DNA of 64,000 bases from Chondrus crispus (lineage: Eukaryota; Rhodophyta; Florideophyceae; Gigartinales; Gigartinaceae). Positions 1 through 12,017 of this stretch are shown one piece after another; the first letter of the stretch is position 1; each line of letters begins with the position of its first letter. Below the pieces are notes generated by a model. The model did not search any database. It was given only the letters and a program-made list of their open reading frames with translations, and was not told where the DNA came from. Made by a program: the position numbers and the translations under genes. The DNA is taken from NCBI RefSeq assembly GCF_000350225.1, contig NW_005179363.1, forward strand, positions 79,036 to 143,035, in the 5' to 3' direction.

Positions 1-279
1 GACCATCAAATACAGACGTCCGGTGTTTGTGTTTACTGACTCGACATCTGAGCCATGTAGGTGCGTGCAGCTACTCAATTTTTTCGGGGGTTCGTGTTCG
101 TATTCCGACCTTTGCTAGTCGAAGCCAACCCGGCACTTCGGTACTTTCAAAGGGAGGGTGCAGGGTAAAAAACTTTAAAACTCAGTGACGTAGAAGATAA
201 CGTAGCGAGGTGCGGGAAGGTGTCACAGCAGCTCCACGGTCATATTTAATAGGTGGGCATGTACACCTAGGGATTCACA
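1..279 (-). repeat. Copia 1 3' LTR (truncated by window edge)
   Basis: Matches 5748-5868 joined to 30427-30589 almost base for base. On the minus strand the LTR begins TGTGAATCCC at 279, immediately after the RNase H region. Positions 115-119 (ctagt) are the uninterrupted version of the site where Gypsy A inserted in the sister LTR. The inner LTR end lies left of the window. Confidence 0.85.
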
Positions 280-800
280 CTACAAGGACTCTCTTTTCGA
301 GCGACGTTATCCCGTAAAATCCATTGAACGATGGGCGTATTGTCAAATTTTGTTGCCATAAAATCGTTAAGGGCCTTGTTTGCGGATGCTTTTGTGAATG
401 CATTTGCCATATTGGTATTCCCTCGGACTAGGCCGACTTGAGAGATTTCGAGAGAATGGTATGCTTCCCTGACAGCAGCCACATCGATCATTAGACGCCT
501 TTCCGTTGTACTTGAGCTTTTGGTGATTACATCGAAAAGCTGTTTGGAGTCTGTGAACATTTTGAGTGATATTTTCGTCACAAACAAGACTTGCAAGTCA
601 TGACGAATCACATACGCAGCATCAAATTCGTCACCAAATGCATAAACTTCTGCTCCTAGTATCGATCTACCCACAAGTTTCGATTTTCTGCTTGAGTATT
701 CGAGGATATGGGCTTCATTATCTTTGTCACATAGCAGAATAATGAACCCCATCTGAGACGTGAAGTCCCGATTGGTGCCGAAAGATACGTCCACATACAC
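267..800 (-). pseudogene. Copia 1 RNase H
   Basis: The translation resembles Ty1/Copia RNase H: it opens with YVD followed by a GF-I core (first catalytic Asp), has a SRKSKLV-like segment near residues 37-43, an Asp in TDSKQL near residue 84, and a late I-D-V--VREAYH segment. In retrotransposition this domain removes the RNA strand of the RNA-DNA hybrid. The last dozen codons run across position 279 into the 3' LTR, so the original C-terminus is not preserved as a clean stop. It lies directly downstream of the RT remnant on the same strand. Confidence 0.7.
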
Positions 801-838
801 TCGTATGTGCAGTGACGCTTCGTGCAGTATACCGAAAC

Positions 839-1761
839 CTAGACTTTTCTTAGCAAATTCGATGGCCTTATTGAGAGATCGAACATCGTTAATATCAATT
901 TTTGTTTCTGTGACTTGTGCAGACTGATTGACTTTAAGTAAATGCCTGGTCTAGAGTGTGTGACCCATGCCAAGGCAGCTCTGCAGCTTCGAAATAGAGC
1001 AAATGAAGCGTCTTCGGGTATCGGGGCCATCTTAGAAACGTACTCAAATTGTTGAATGTCGATGGTACCAGCTTCTGATCTTGAAATGTTCCTGCCAAAG
1101 AAATCAAGGATTTTCCATGTTCTCGGTTTGGATTCAAAGTCTCGACTCAATTGACTAGTAACGGATGCGAAGGCCCCATCACCAGTCCCTAAAGTGTCAT
1201 CAACATACACTGCGAACATACCAAAGGCACCGCGTTTTTGTCTGCTATGCATACGGAAGGGTCCCCTTGAAGAGGGAGAAAGCCAAGTTTCTCTTTTATG
1301 TACCGGAGCCAATAGTCTCCACTATCGCAAAGTCCGTAAAGAGGGCGAAGAAGCTTCAGTAACTTATCCTTGGTAATGCTGAAGAAAGGCACGTCATCTT
1401 GCTTTGGTCTAACGTATATTTCTCGGCTCAGCTTTTCATCACTTTGTCAGTAGGCTTGAATTACTTCATCACTAAAAATCATGAACCCCTTGACTGCAGC
1501 TAACGATACCAGCATACGAATTGAACGCTGTTGCATGGTTGGGAGATTATGGACTACAAATGCCTTTTCCGCATCCTTGTGCCCCTGAACGACATAGCGC
1601 GCTTTTGGCTTCTCGTCAGATGTTTCTGATCCCTTCAATTTTAGAACAAAACAACGGCCAAGTACATTTGCGTGCTTCGGTACACCATTGATGTGAAGAG
1701 CCTGAAACGTTTTTCGACTCAGCAGTCCGCATATTTCTCTTTCTTTGGCAGTGCGGAACAT
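839..1761 (-). pseudogene. Copia 1 reverse transcriptase, frameshifted
   Basis: Three overlapping pieces in different frames together cover a Copia RVT_2 domain. Piece 1447-1761 has the conserved early block (R-FVLK, KARYVVQGHKD, RMLVSLAAVKG). Piece 1189-1392 has LLRPLYGL with DYW following. Piece 839-1312 has the catalytic YVDD. The order is correct for a minus-strand gene, but at least two frame changes separate the pieces, so no full-length RT can be made. Upstream (higher coordinates) is integrase, downstream is RNase H. Confidence 0.75.
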
Positions 1762-1803
1762 TTCGCTTTGGGCCCTGGGGTCGTGATTGTCTACAACCTC
1801 AGT

Positions 1804-3031
1804 CTAGAGAATCTCTGTGCTTGAAGTACCAAATGGAGAGGGTTCCATTTCGCTTCCATTGTGTCCGTCCATGATCCTACGAAGATCTTGGATGATATCC
1901 GCTCGGTCAGTGGTTTCTACACCGCTTTCATTGGCAGGGGATGGAACCACATCTTCTGCAGTAGAGTTCCCTCTTTCTCCATAATACGTCTTCACTTTGG
2001 CAATAGAAAAACGTACGCTCCTTCCGTCGACATCAAGATGAACTACCTTTTCCAAGACGTCGAGAACTCGGTACGGTCCGACCCACTGTCTAGGAGTCTC
2101 TCGGTATACAAGAACTTCATCTCCAATTTTTGGTGAGGACATTGATGCGGATGGCGTGTTTCTCCGTAGAGCTTGTGTTACCAGACTGGATGCTATCGAT
2201 TGAGAAAGTTCGTTTATTGCAGCATGAATTACAGTCATTCTTTCCATTTGCGACGGGAGTTCCATTAGTCGTATAGGCATCCGCCGCATCACTCCAAACG
2301 CTAAGAGTGTCGGCACAAGGCCATTAGGGCCTGCAGTTTCGTTTAGGACTCTCACAGCGATTTCCAGTGCTGCGTCATTATTGATGTTTGGGTGCTCCCT
2401 GGACACATTCATGTATATGCTGCGGAGAAATGAATGATATCTCTCGCCAACACCAATGGAATTGTAACTCTCGACACTGGAAATCTTCAGTGATATTCCG
2501 GCTAGTTGCGATAGGTTGCAGAAGCGATTGGAGACAAATTAGGGTCCAGAATCTACATGCAGTTTTACGGGATGGCCAGTGTAGCGATTCGACCAGATAG
2601 TCTGGTATACTTTCCAGATCTCTTCGGAAGTCTCAGCGTTGAGAAATGCAGCAGCATTAAACTTTGTATCCCTATCCACAATATGCAGGATAAGTTTTCC
2701 TTCAACTGTAAAGAGATCGCAATTGCGACCGAACTCTGTTAACAGAGTTCGGTTGAATATGATGTCATTTTGTGGACGCGTGACACCAAAGCGACTTGGT
2801 CCCTTATCCATTCTCTAGCAGACGTCACAGCTCCTCTCACTATCATCCAACTGTTGCAGAATCTGTGGGAAATTCTTCCCTCCGAGATCTACGCAATATT
2901 GCAAGAAGCCTCTGCGAGTCAGGATGGTAAAAGTGAAAGTGGCACTTTCGCAGCTCTGGGAGAGTAAACAGAATATCAGCTTGGACATTCCAGACAACGA
3001 ATAAATGGCCTTGACTTCTTTTGAGATTCAT
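1804..3031 (-). pseudogene. Copia 1 integrase, frameshifted
   Basis: Piece 2843-3031 carries a zinc-binding N-terminal region reminiscent of Copia integrases (LPELRKCH, then FYHPDSQRLLAILRR). Piece 2539-2811 carries part of the catalytic core (IVDRDTKF, then LHVDSGP near the second Asp). Piece 1804-2412 carries the C-terminal part, including a segment of the form GDEVLVYRE-P-QWVGPYRVL that resembles the SH3-like DNA-binding tail. Frame changes between pieces make it non-functional. The integrase would insert the cDNA copy into the host chromosome. Confidence 0.6.
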
Positions 3032-3149
3032 TTCCTATTCTCCGTCCCGTGACAACATGCGGTCGTTTGCAAGGCCGACTGAGTCTTTGAACGTGTCTAA
3101 AACTTCAAGTCCGAAAAGCAAAGGAACGTCTACGTTCACTACTTCTACA

Positions 3150-4298
3150 TCAAATCTCAGAAAACATTTTGTCACCAACTGGAATGCGAATCTCCAGAAG
3201 TCCTATGCCTTCGAATTTCCTGTCGCCCAACTTATAACGCCTGCGTCCATGTCCGGGTTTCGGCTTGAAGGTAATTCGGGCCTCTTTGCAATACGCCTGC
3301 ATTTGACGCTTCCCAATTACTGATTTTTGGGCACCTGTGTCAACGCAAGCGCCCCTGAAAAGGTTCTCAGTAGCAAGTCTTGCAGTAAGTAGATCGAACA
3401 CAGGTATGGTTTGGTCGAATACGTTGCTGAGCTGATTGTCGTCAATGGAATCCTTTTCCTCGTCCTCGGAATGTGATTCTGTCTCGAGAAGCAGTGGAAC
3501 ATCCCGATAGGTGACTTGGTTTCCAAGATCTACCTTGTTGGTGATACTCATGGAACTTTGAGACCCTGCGTGATTGAATTCTGCTTCAAAGTTAGAGATA
3601 AGGTTCTCCAAAACATCTTTGTCAGAAGTTATTCCCGGTTCAGCCTTCTCGTCAATCCCGCCAATTTTGTTCTTCGAAATCCAAATGATTGCAGAGTTCC
3701 GCCAGCACATGATGCGTGTTAGGCTGGGTAGCCGTTTTTTCATAGAGTAATAGTCAAGTCTACCAGCAGCAGCTCGAGGAACAGTCAATGGGCTATTGCA
3801 GTTCTTGACCATGTGGCCTAGGTCGCCGCAGTTGAAGCATCCGGCAACAGTCAGTGGATCAAATCTGCCCTCTCTCTTCCCTGGTGGAACTGTACTCGAA
3901 TTTGAAGATCTGTTTATGCGACCAGTAGAGAGTCTGCGTGCATACCTGCCCTGCTCTGTGAAAATAATCCGAGGAACATCTTCTTGTTGATCAAGGTGAC
4001 GGTTTCGATTTCTCGAAAAGATTTCGTCTTTTAGCCTTGCCATCTCCGCCTCTCGGCTTAATTGGAGCTGCGATTCTAATTCTCCATATAGTTGCTGGAA
4101 ATTTAGACCTGACGTGGCTACACGTGCGAGTGGTTCAGTTGCCCACACATACCCTGCAACGGCGGATGAAAGGTATTCAACCTTGACTGCGTCTCCGCGG
4201 TGTGCAAGTGGCACTTGTCTCGCTAGATTCAAAACGGGCTTGTAAACTTTCCCCAGAGCGACAGCAATATCCATTCCTTCAGAAACATACTCGCTCAT
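3150..4298 (-). pseudogene. Copia 1 gag C-terminal part fused to protease
   Basis: A 382-codon open stretch. Residues 154-167 form a CCHC zinc knuckle (C154, C157, H162, C167), the nucleic-acid-binding motif of gag nucleocapsid. Residues 320-323 are DTGA, the active-site motif of a retroviral-type aspartic protease, preceded by an acidic linker. The protease is cut short by a frame change near 3150. A short gap and a frame change separate it from the upstream gag piece at 4484-5122. The gag-protease-integrase order supports Copia. Confidence 0.75.
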
Positions 4299-4483
4299 GC
4301 AGAGAGACTTAAGAAAAACTTCGCTTTATTTGGGCGAACAACTGAGTTTTATTCTCTCTCAATCATAGAGATAGCCTGTTCAAAGTTGTTGGCGCACCTC
4401 TCAACAGTATCAAGATAAAAACGTTTGGCGTCTCCGCAGAGGAGGTTATGCAGATATTGTAGCTCCTGTGCTGGAGTAAGGTT

Positions 4484-5122
4484 TTAATCTCTCGACACTT
4501 GGTGATATTCGTCTACATACTCCTGCCAGCATTCTCCGACGTCACCAGAGAACTTTTTGTCGCGATCTTTTAACCTCATTGCCATGTTATGTGCAACTTT
4601 GTCAGCAGATGTGGACGGTGTGGCTCCAAACGACTCCTGCGTGGTCAATTGAGTCGGTTTCAATTGTGCGGGTGGCTGATTCCATCTCCCAGAAGCAATA
4701 ATCGATCTCAGTATCTCGACAGCAGCGGCTTTTTCATCATCGTCCTCATATAAGTTGGTGGCAAGAGTCCTCATAATACGACGAGATGAATGTTGAGTCA
4801 ATTTGCGACCTCTTAAATCTAAAAAGTTGCGTAGCTCAGAGTACAGAGCAGGAATGGCGCACATATTCTCGTTGAAAAGCGACGCTGGAGGAAACATATC
4901 CGCGACTGCTCGTAGTAGCACTGCTCCAACCATTCTATCCTCCTTTTCTAGTACCCTTATGCTCTTGTCAAACCCTTTCTGGGCAGAGCTCATGCGATTA
5001 ATTGCGTCCTGGGGAATAAATGGCAAAAAGCAGGGCGTCGGTGGTGTGGCAGAAACGTCCCCTGGTATGGTCCCACTCTCGGTACCATCTTCCTCCGGAG
5101 CGACTACTCCAATATTGCTCAT
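4484..5122 (-). CDS. Copia 1 gag N-terminal part (fragment)
   Basis: A 212-codon ORF beginning with a true ATG at 5122 on the minus strand. It has no domain I recognise with certainty, but its position (first ORF after the 5' LTR and leader, followed by a zinc-knuckle ORF) and its helical, charged composition fit a capsid-type gag. The last residues (WQEYVDEYHQVSRD) resemble the usual 'W--Y---Y' segment of gag capsid domains. It is separated from the zinc knuckle part by about 185 bp and a frame change. Confidence 0.55.
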   Translation of the reverse strand: MSNIGVVAPEEDGTESGTIPGDVSATPPTPCFLPFIPQDAINRMSSAQKGFDKSIRVLEKEDRMVGAVLLRAVADMFPPASLFNENMCAIPALYSELRNFLDLRGRKLTQHSSRRIMRTLATNLYEDDDEKAAAVEILRSIIASGRWNQPPAQLKPTQLTTQESFGATPSTSADKVAHNMAMRLKDRDKKFSGDVGECWQEYVDEYHQVSRD

Positions 5123-5747
5123 GGGTGTGGTCGTTCAAGGCCAAAAATCTGATGTCCCTCCTCAAACAAAACTTAAAAATTGCTATTCGAAACAAAAAGG
5201 GGACAGTGTGACTTGAAGAAATCTTTTGCAGTATTTTGCAAAAAAAATAAATAAATTGCCGTATCTCGTTCCAATTTCCGGTTTCTTTCTTTCCAGAGTT
5301 CTTCTCTTCTTCCAATTTTCCCCTCTTTCCATGAATTAAAAAGAAATCGACAGTGGCACACCACGTCTATATAAGCGGCCCCGTTGAAACTTTGAGCAGA
5401 AGCCCCCAGCCCTAACAGCCGGTACCCCGTCTTCAATAAGTGAAAGCTCAGCAGCGCCAAACCGCGACAACACGAGCCCAGGTAATCCTGGACAGACGAC
5501 GCGCCAGGACTTAGGTATGAAGTTGCAATAGTCCTACAACTCTTGGTAATTCAATACCCTCCCTTTCACCCTTATCCTTTGTTTCAAGTGCCCACCTGCC
5601 CCCGAAATGGGTCTCCCTTACGGTATCGATTACTTTTGTTGACGGTGTGTGCGTGCGGAAAGCCTGAGTATGAGTGCGGTGCGAGCGTGCGTGAAGTGGT
5701 TGAATATTCCAGTTCAGATTCGCCAATGCAGATACTCTGAAGTATAT
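5123..5747 (-). other. Copia 1 leader and inner part of its 5' LTR
   Basis: No coding sequence I can support. It must contain the inner end of the 5' LTR and the primer-binding site of Copia 1, but the LTR partner copy ends at the window edge (position 1 pairs with about 5748), so the boundary cannot be located from the sequence. Confidence 0.5.
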
Positions 5748-5868
5748 GACCAGCAAAATACTCACGTCCGGTATTTTGTGTTTACTGACTCGACACTCGA
5801 GCCATGTAGGTCCGTGCAGCTGCCCAAATATTTTTGGGGTTCGTGTTCGTAGTCCGACCTTCGCTAGT
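5748..5868 (-). repeat. Copia 1 5' LTR, left portion
   Basis: Aligns with 1-119. It stops at the ctagt target site (5864-5868) where Gypsy A begins, and resumes at 30427. Confidence 0.9.
5864..5868. repeat. TSD (left) of Gypsy A: ctagt
   Basis: Identical to 30427-30431. The unduplicated site is seen in the sister Copia LTR at 115-119. Confidence 0.95.
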
Positions 5869-6480
5869 TGTGGTATAAACCCGTGCCACTGTTGTATCCA
5901 TTTTGGCGTTACTCGTGTACAGGTGTATCTAGATAACTCAAGTACCCCGACGTACAGTACCAAGCCCATTTACACGAGCCTTGCTCGCTTTCGACACGCG
6001 CATACGTGGACCTATTACTGCGCTTGTACACGTGTGTACTATGACGCGGCCTCGTGAACACTAGCCGTTACATATCAACCGCGATCTAGTACAGTATATA
6101 CTGTCTTTGGCGTTTGCGCCGGGTGGGTTTGGGGACAAGCAACCAAGGACCAAGGACGCGACTCTCGTTCTTGGTTTTGCGCAGAACACTCGAGTAACTT
6201 CTTCTCGTTCACGCTCTCTCGTTTTTGTCGCTCGCGCCCTAGGACTCTCGTGGCCACGTCGCGTGTTGCCTCTCCGCTCGCGCGCACGGTTCGCTGGCCG
6301 TGTGTTAGCCCCGCTGGGTCGAGAGCACCGCGTCGTTCGCTTCTAGTTTCCGTAGTTCGCGAGCACACCCGGGTTCTACAGTCTCCCGAAAGCCTCTACC
6401 ACCTCCCGCTAGCTACCTAGTACACGACCCCACGAACGACCCTTCTTTTAGCACGTGACCACGTTTCGCGTTCTACTACA
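5869..6480 (+). repeat. Gypsy A 5' LTR
   Basis: 612 bp, paired with 29819-30426 with scattered substitutions and small indels, so the insertion is not very recent. It starts TGTGGTATAAACC (the right copy lacks three bases) and ends CTACTACA. A TATA-like stretch lies near 6093-6101. Confidence 0.93.
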
Positions 6481-6481
6481 C

Positions 6482-6499
6482 TGGTCTCCCGACCTAGAA
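6482..6499 (+). promoter_or_regulatory. Primer-binding site of Gypsy A
   Basis: TGGTCTCCCGACCTAGAA lies one base after the 5' LTR, where the tRNA 3' end (CCA) should pair. The same 18-mer follows the LTRs of elements B and C. I cannot assign the tRNA. Confidence 0.75.
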
Positions 6500-6581
6500 G
6501 TGTACTTCCCTTTCCCTTTTCACGATTTCCTTCCTTCTCCTTCCGTGGTAGTCTTCCTCTTCACCTCGTCCTTCCCCCGAA

Positions 6582-8590
6582 ATGCCACCCGAGACCGGAT
6601 CTGCCGCACGATCGGCACCGCCCGCGATGCAACGAGAAGTGCTCGAAACAGCGAGTAATCCACACCGGAACTCGTCTACATGCGCGCCGGTTGACACGTT
6701 GGCGAGCTTCGAGATTCGCGATGATCTACGCGCAATACTCGACGGCACCATGGAATCGCCCGACGTCCTGCCGCTCATGTACCTCGATTTTCGTGAGCGC
6801 CTCAATTCGCTTGCATCAAGAGTTCCCGATCGAAGCGAGCTAGAATCTCGTCCCAAGTCTACACCGGAGAATCCCACCGGAAATCAAGAACTACTTCTAT
6901 CCGTCCGCACAGAGCTACGCGAGGTACGTGAAAGCCTCGAGGCTCTACGTGAAAATTCTCAAGATCTACATCTTCAAGTTACAACGAATGCCAACGAAGT
7001 CCGAGAAATCAGGACCTTACTGGCGGCCATCATGTCCGAAAACACGATTATTCGTAACCGCCTGCGAATTCTCGAGTCCTCGAGAATGCATGTTCGAGAA
7101 GAACCCGTCCCCCCGTCTCCTAATCATAATTCCCCGAATCGTGTACAGGAACAAGATCGACAGTCTCAAGCTCAAGCTGGCCGTGGTGCCAATGAACCTC
7201 CGGTCTCGCGCACTCTAGAGGAGTTTTTCTGCGGAGTCGGCGGCCCAACGAATCAAGAACACTCGATAGGAGCCCATCAAGATGCCATGACTGCGAAACT
7301 ACACCCGCGACGGGCGCCTGCACTGTCACTGGTGACTACTTGTGACGCTCCAATGCCCTTGATGCCCGACCACGTGGGTCCGTCGCAAGACATGGGCAAG
7401 ACTCTCGAAGGCCCGTACTGTCCTGGGATCGCCCCACAACGGACCCTACTCGACCGATTCACAATTGTGGTGTCCTACAGGCATTACCGGTTACGAGATA
7501 CACGAACTCCTCTTCCCGTAACCGAGAGCGAGAGTGTCTACCGCGTAAAACGCAGCGCTATTCCCGTCATTCCAGCCATTCGACGGCACGAACCCTATCA
7601 AGCTCTTGCAGTTCCTCGCTTCGATTCTTGACGGCTTCGAAGACGACCTACACGTTCCCGAAGGCCTAGCCTCCCTCACAATTTCGTATTACCTCATGGG
7701 TTCCGCAAAAGATATGTACACGAATCAAGTCTCTCCCGGAGTTCGCTCCTCGAATTCAGCTCTAGCTGGTTCGTGGCCGTTCGTGGTACCCACTCAAATC
7801 AAGCGTTATTTGCCCGATGACGTGCTACAACGCGCTTTCGAGAAGGTCACTGACGCGAGACAGAAGCCTGAAGAAGACGAGAGCAAGTTTGCCTATCGTT
7901 TAATTGGCGCTGCACGAGATTTTTGCCATGTATTCGACGACCGCGAACTCGTGAATTACTACATTCGTGGACTGCTCCCTTCGACTCGTGATGCTGTGAC
8001 CGAGGCAGTAAGGCAGCTACCCGTGAATGAACAAGGCGATATAACTGTTGCGCGCCGCGTTGCGCATACCGAGGGTAACACGTTTCGAGCTCGTCCCACA
8101 CAAATTAATTCAAGCACGGTTAAACTCAAGTCCCGCGGTCACGTTATGACGATTCCAGAACCCGAGGACATCACCGGTCGTCATGTTCCCACGTCTTCAT
8201 TTGTCCGAGATCCCACTCCAGGGCACGTGAGACACGACCCGATGAACTACTGAGCAGATATGCCGTCCCAAGATCCCGAGTCCGCGTTACAAGTAGCCAC
8301 TAATCTCGAAGCCCTCTTATTTGCGGGCGATTCTCACGAACGCCGAAATTCTACCGCACCCGTGAGCCCGTCTATGGAGAACTCTCAAGCCCAATCTATC
8401 GATAATCTTCGTGAGCTCGTACACAAGAATACGATCGCGGTGCCGAAGTTGAGTGAAGAGCAAGCTCGCGACGCTCTCAGCGTGATCCCCACGGACTACT
8501 GGGGCTTAAACTGCTGGACTTGCAAGAATGCGGGCATTCCACGTTCACGTGCCCGACGCTAACACCCGAACAGCGCATCTACTAGGCGTA
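6582..8590 (+). pseudogene. Gypsy A gag
   Basis: Starts with ATG at 6582, 101 bp after the 5' LTR. The first open piece (6582-7631) has a predicted coiled coil around residues 110-180, with heptad-like Leu/Val spacing (SVRTELREVRESLEALRE and on). The second (7606-8253) has a capsid-like domain (AFEKVTDARQKPEEDESKFAYRL, then NYYIRGLLPSTRD), typical of Retrotrans_gag. The third ends in a zinc knuckle, CWTCKNAGH then C, split by a frame change near 8540. Frame changes near 7605 and 8540 and a TGA at 8251 make it non-functional. Confidence 0.75.
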
Positions 8591-9286
8591 TTGCTACTTC
8601 ATGTACAAGTGCAAGGATAACCCGACGGCCCCAGAATGGCTTCGCCAACGGTTCGATACTCCAATGACACGCCCAGACACCCGAGGCTCGTAAAAGTACA
8701 GGAACCAAGGTCCAGATCACGGTGCTCCTCGACATGATTTTCGCGAAACCCGTGGCCACCCTGGACGCAAGGATCACGATAACCGAAACCGCGGCGTCAT
8801 GTTTGAAAGGCCGGGTGGAGTCTAAGTCACGACGCACATTCGCGATGAGCACACAGCGCCTTGGCGAGATCAAGAAAACGCGGGCTCCACGTCAAGTGAA
8901 GACCTGACCCCGGAAAACTTGCAGGGTCAGGAGTGACGTGGCCCCACTTCCTGTCCCGCGATGTCTCCGGTCACTAAAAATCAAGTCACCCGGCTCTCGC
9001 GAACTCGAAACCATGTGGGTCCGTTAGAATCTTTTCGCGTAAACAAGGTCACACGTCCACAAAGAACTCGGACGAACAGTATCTTCGATGTCCTCGTGTC
9101 GTTCCTGAAACTAGTCACACGATAGGCTCTACTCCTAGATCAACCCTCTCCATATCGCGGAGTTATATTGCATGTCCCAAGGAAGGACCAAGAGCACATG
9201 GAAAAGGAAGAAAGTCACGTACACGGCGGTCACGGCCCAAGAAACACTCTGAAAAACTTGTCTCGTCAGAAAGCACTCCCTAATTC
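8591..9286 (+). other. Gypsy A gag-pol junction, degraded
   Basis: About 700 bp between the zinc knuckle and the protease. No frame stays open long enough to support a call. By position it should hold the gag end and the start of pol. Confidence 0.5.
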
Positions 9287-10318
9287 GTGGTTGCCAAGGA
9301 ACATCTGCTTCACGCGGAGCCCGCCCGAGACGGAGAAGGAAACGCGTGCCTCCTGACCTCGTCCCATTTCATCATTGCTGGCTCCCCGTGTCTCACCACG
9401 CGTGCCGTGAGGCCTTGCCATATCGCGTTGGACACGGGGTCTGGACATAACGTGATAAGGCGCTCCACTCTCCCCATGGGATGGGAAGAGTTCGTGATCG
9501 AAGACGCGTATATCCCGCCCCTCGGCGACGCGAATGGGAAGCCTATTGCCTTACTCGGAAAGGCCATGCTTCGCGTTCGTTTAGGTTCCGCCGTATATCA
9601 ATTCATGTTTCTTGTCGCCGACACACTCGCAGTTCCCGTGATTATTGCCACGTGTTTCATGACCAAACACGTAATCTCTATTCGATGTATCGACCAGTAC
9701 GTGCAATTTACCCGAGCTAAGCTACCTATCCTCTCAACGCATACTCGTGAGAAAACGTTCGCAGACCTGGACGACAACGAACCTCGTGAAGACCCAAATC
9801 GTCTACAAGCATACCCTCGAACCCCAAGAATGCCACCTCAAGCCTCGCAAAACCTTCACAAGCCCCACACGATTCGCTTAGCGAAGTACACGAAAATTCC
9901 GGCAAGGTCTCAAGTCGCTGTCCCTGTCGTCAAGGAGGCCTCGGGTCTTGTCTTCGTGGAGCCCAAGCACTCCGTGCAGGCGACGTACCACGTTCAAACC
10001 GCCAACGGAATCGTGGAAGCCAACCGTAACCGACGTTTTGATCTCGTAATCACAAATTTCTCCAAGTTTCCACGTGCCCTCCCGAAGGGAATGGTCATCG
10101 CTTGTGCCACACGAAATCCACTCGGGATATACTCACTCGAAGAAAAGGCTTCTCAAGATTTCGAACGAGTTCTAAATCTTCCCTTCAAGACAAGGGAGTC
10201 CGAAGACAGTAAGTCTAGAGTCTCGATACGGGACGAACACAAACGTCCGAATCTCGAAAGCACGTGGTGTTCCCGAATTGACTTATCTCACATAAACGAC
10301 AAGTCAACGCAGCACTAA
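9287..10318 (+). pseudogene. Gypsy A protease and linker
   Basis: A 343-codon open stretch. LDTGSGHNVIRR near residues 48-59 is the retropepsin active site (DTGS), followed by a hydrophobic flap-like segment and VIIATCFM, where related elements have LILGADYC. The second half corresponds to the protease-RT linker of elements B and C (QVAVPVV, then VVEANR-like, then F-K-PRALPKGMVIA). In life it would process the gag-pol polyprotein. It ends at TAA (10316-10318), ten bases before the RT frame opens. Confidence 0.7.
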
Positions 10319-10327
10319 ATCCTCGAG

Positions 10328-11440
10328 ATGCTCACCAAGCACGAAACTATGTGGAAACCTGGATATCTAGGCAAAATTACCGCGACGGAACACCGAATAG
10401 AGCTCTACCCCGATTCGAAGCCGATAAGACAAGCCCCTTATCGACAAGGACACGAGACACGAGATATCACGAGTTACGAGATCGCGAAGATGCTCGATTC
10501 AGGCGTAATAGAGCCGGCTAGCAGCGAATGGGCAAGTCCCGTGGTTCTCGTTCCCAACAAAGATGGTTCGATGCGGTTCTGTATTGATTACAGACGCTTA
10601 AACACGAAAACCGTGGCGGACGCGTACCCACTTCCACAAATGAACGACTGTCTAGATTCTCTCGGGGATGCTACTATTTTCACGACTCTCCACTGCAACT
10701 CGGGATATTGGCACATTCCCGTGGCACCCGAAGACCGCGACATGACCACGTTCACAACCCACATGGGTTCATTTCGCCACACGATGATGCCGTTTGGTCT
10801 TCGGAACGCACCGGCGACCTTCCAACGAGCTCTTGATATAATACTTTCAGGCGTAAGATGGCATACTTGCCTCATATATCTAGATGACGTGATCGTGATT
10901 TCTCGTGATACATCGTCCCACATGCAGCACGTGGATCAAGTACCCGCACTATTAAGGAACGCGGGCGTTTCGCTCAAGCTCGACAAATGCTCGCTCTTCC
11001 AGCCAAAGGTTAATTACTTAGGACACGTTATCACGCCTGGAAAGCTTTCTGATGCTAAAGAAAACACGGCTGCGTTCGCGGATGCAATCTTTCCGAGGAC
11101 TGCCACCCAGATGAGATCATTCCTTGGAGCCGCGAATGTGTACCGTCGTTTTATCAAGAATTTGTCGGGAATCGCGAAGCCTCTAAACTCGATGCTCAAG
11201 AAAGATGCTAATCCGAACCGGTACGCACCAGAGGAGGATGCCATCTCAGCTTTCGAAGCCCTCAAGTCACGTCTTCACGTCTTATCTGGCCGCCCGTGCT
11301 GGTGCTCCCGCAACGTGACCGCCCGTACAAGATCGACACGGACACGTCTGCCTATCAACTCGGGGCAGCCCTCCTGCATCAACAGGACCATGAAGACGAG
11401 AGTGCATGGAGTCCCGTGGGATACTGGTCTAAGACCTTAA
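10328..11440 (+). pseudogene. Gypsy A reverse transcriptase
   Basis: Recognisable Ty3/Gypsy RT blocks in order: HRIELYPDSKPIRQAPYRQG, SEWASPVVLVPNKDGSMRFCIDYRRLN, DAYPLPQMNDCLDSLGDA, FGLRNAPATFQRALD, and the catalytic YLDD at about 10878-10890. The usual 'A-LDA-SGYWQ' block reads TLHCNSGYWHI, so the first catalytic Asp is replaced, a likely inactivating change. The thumb and connection part continues to about 11280, after which the RNase H is in another frame. The polymerase would copy element RNA into DNA. Confidence 0.8.
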
Positions 11441-12014
11441 ACAGCGCTGAGAAAATTATAGTGCGACGGAACGTGAATGCTTCTCGGTAGTCTGGGCCAT
11501 TACGACGCTAAGGCCATATCTAGAAGGCACGAAATTCACGGTTCGCACGGACCACGATGCGCTACGGTGGTTGCTGATTCTTACAGAACCATCCAGTAGA
11601 CTAATGTGATGGCGTTTGCGCCTTTCCGAGTTCGACTTCAAGATCGTGTACCGCCCGGGACGTGTTCATCAGGTACCAGATGCCCTTTCAAGATTAGTCA
11701 GTCCTACACGCGACACGAAACCCGTGGAAGATGACATCCCTACATTCGGGGACCATCTCGATCCCGTACTCGTCGCGACCCGTGGACGAAGCTCGAGAAC
11801 ACGCGCGACTACGAACCACCGAGACGTAGCATCAGCAAATCCTTCCGATGCCCATGACGAGATCCTCGATGACACATTCGATGAAGCCATCGATTTCTTC
11901 CACCCCATTATTGCAGATGAAGCAATCGACACTGCAATCGTAGTCGCGGACGTGCCTATGCCAATCACGATTCCTGAGCTTTTGGAAGCACAACGCGCAG
12001 ACGAGATTTGTTAA
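11296..12014 (+). pseudogene. Gypsy A RNase H
   Basis: Two frames. 11296-11490 contains DRPYKIDTDTSAYQLGAAL (first catalytic Asp in IDTD) and GYWSKTLNSAEK. The continuation near 11490-11690 has FTVRTDHDALRWLL and YRPGRVHQVPDALSRL, the conserved RNase H end. A frame change lies near 11460 and an in-frame TGA near 11607. After about 11700 the frame is an acidic linker to integrase. Confidence 0.7.
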
Positions 12015-12017
12015 ACC

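Noticed and set aside
280..300. Polypurine tract of Copia 1
   Set aside because: Only an interrupted purine run is seen before the 3' LTR on the minus strand. Not clear enough to annotate.
5500..5747. Inner boundary and primer-binding site of the Copia 1 5' LTR
   Set aside because: Several TG...CA-compatible positions exist, and the partner LTR ends at the window edge, so no choice can be supported.
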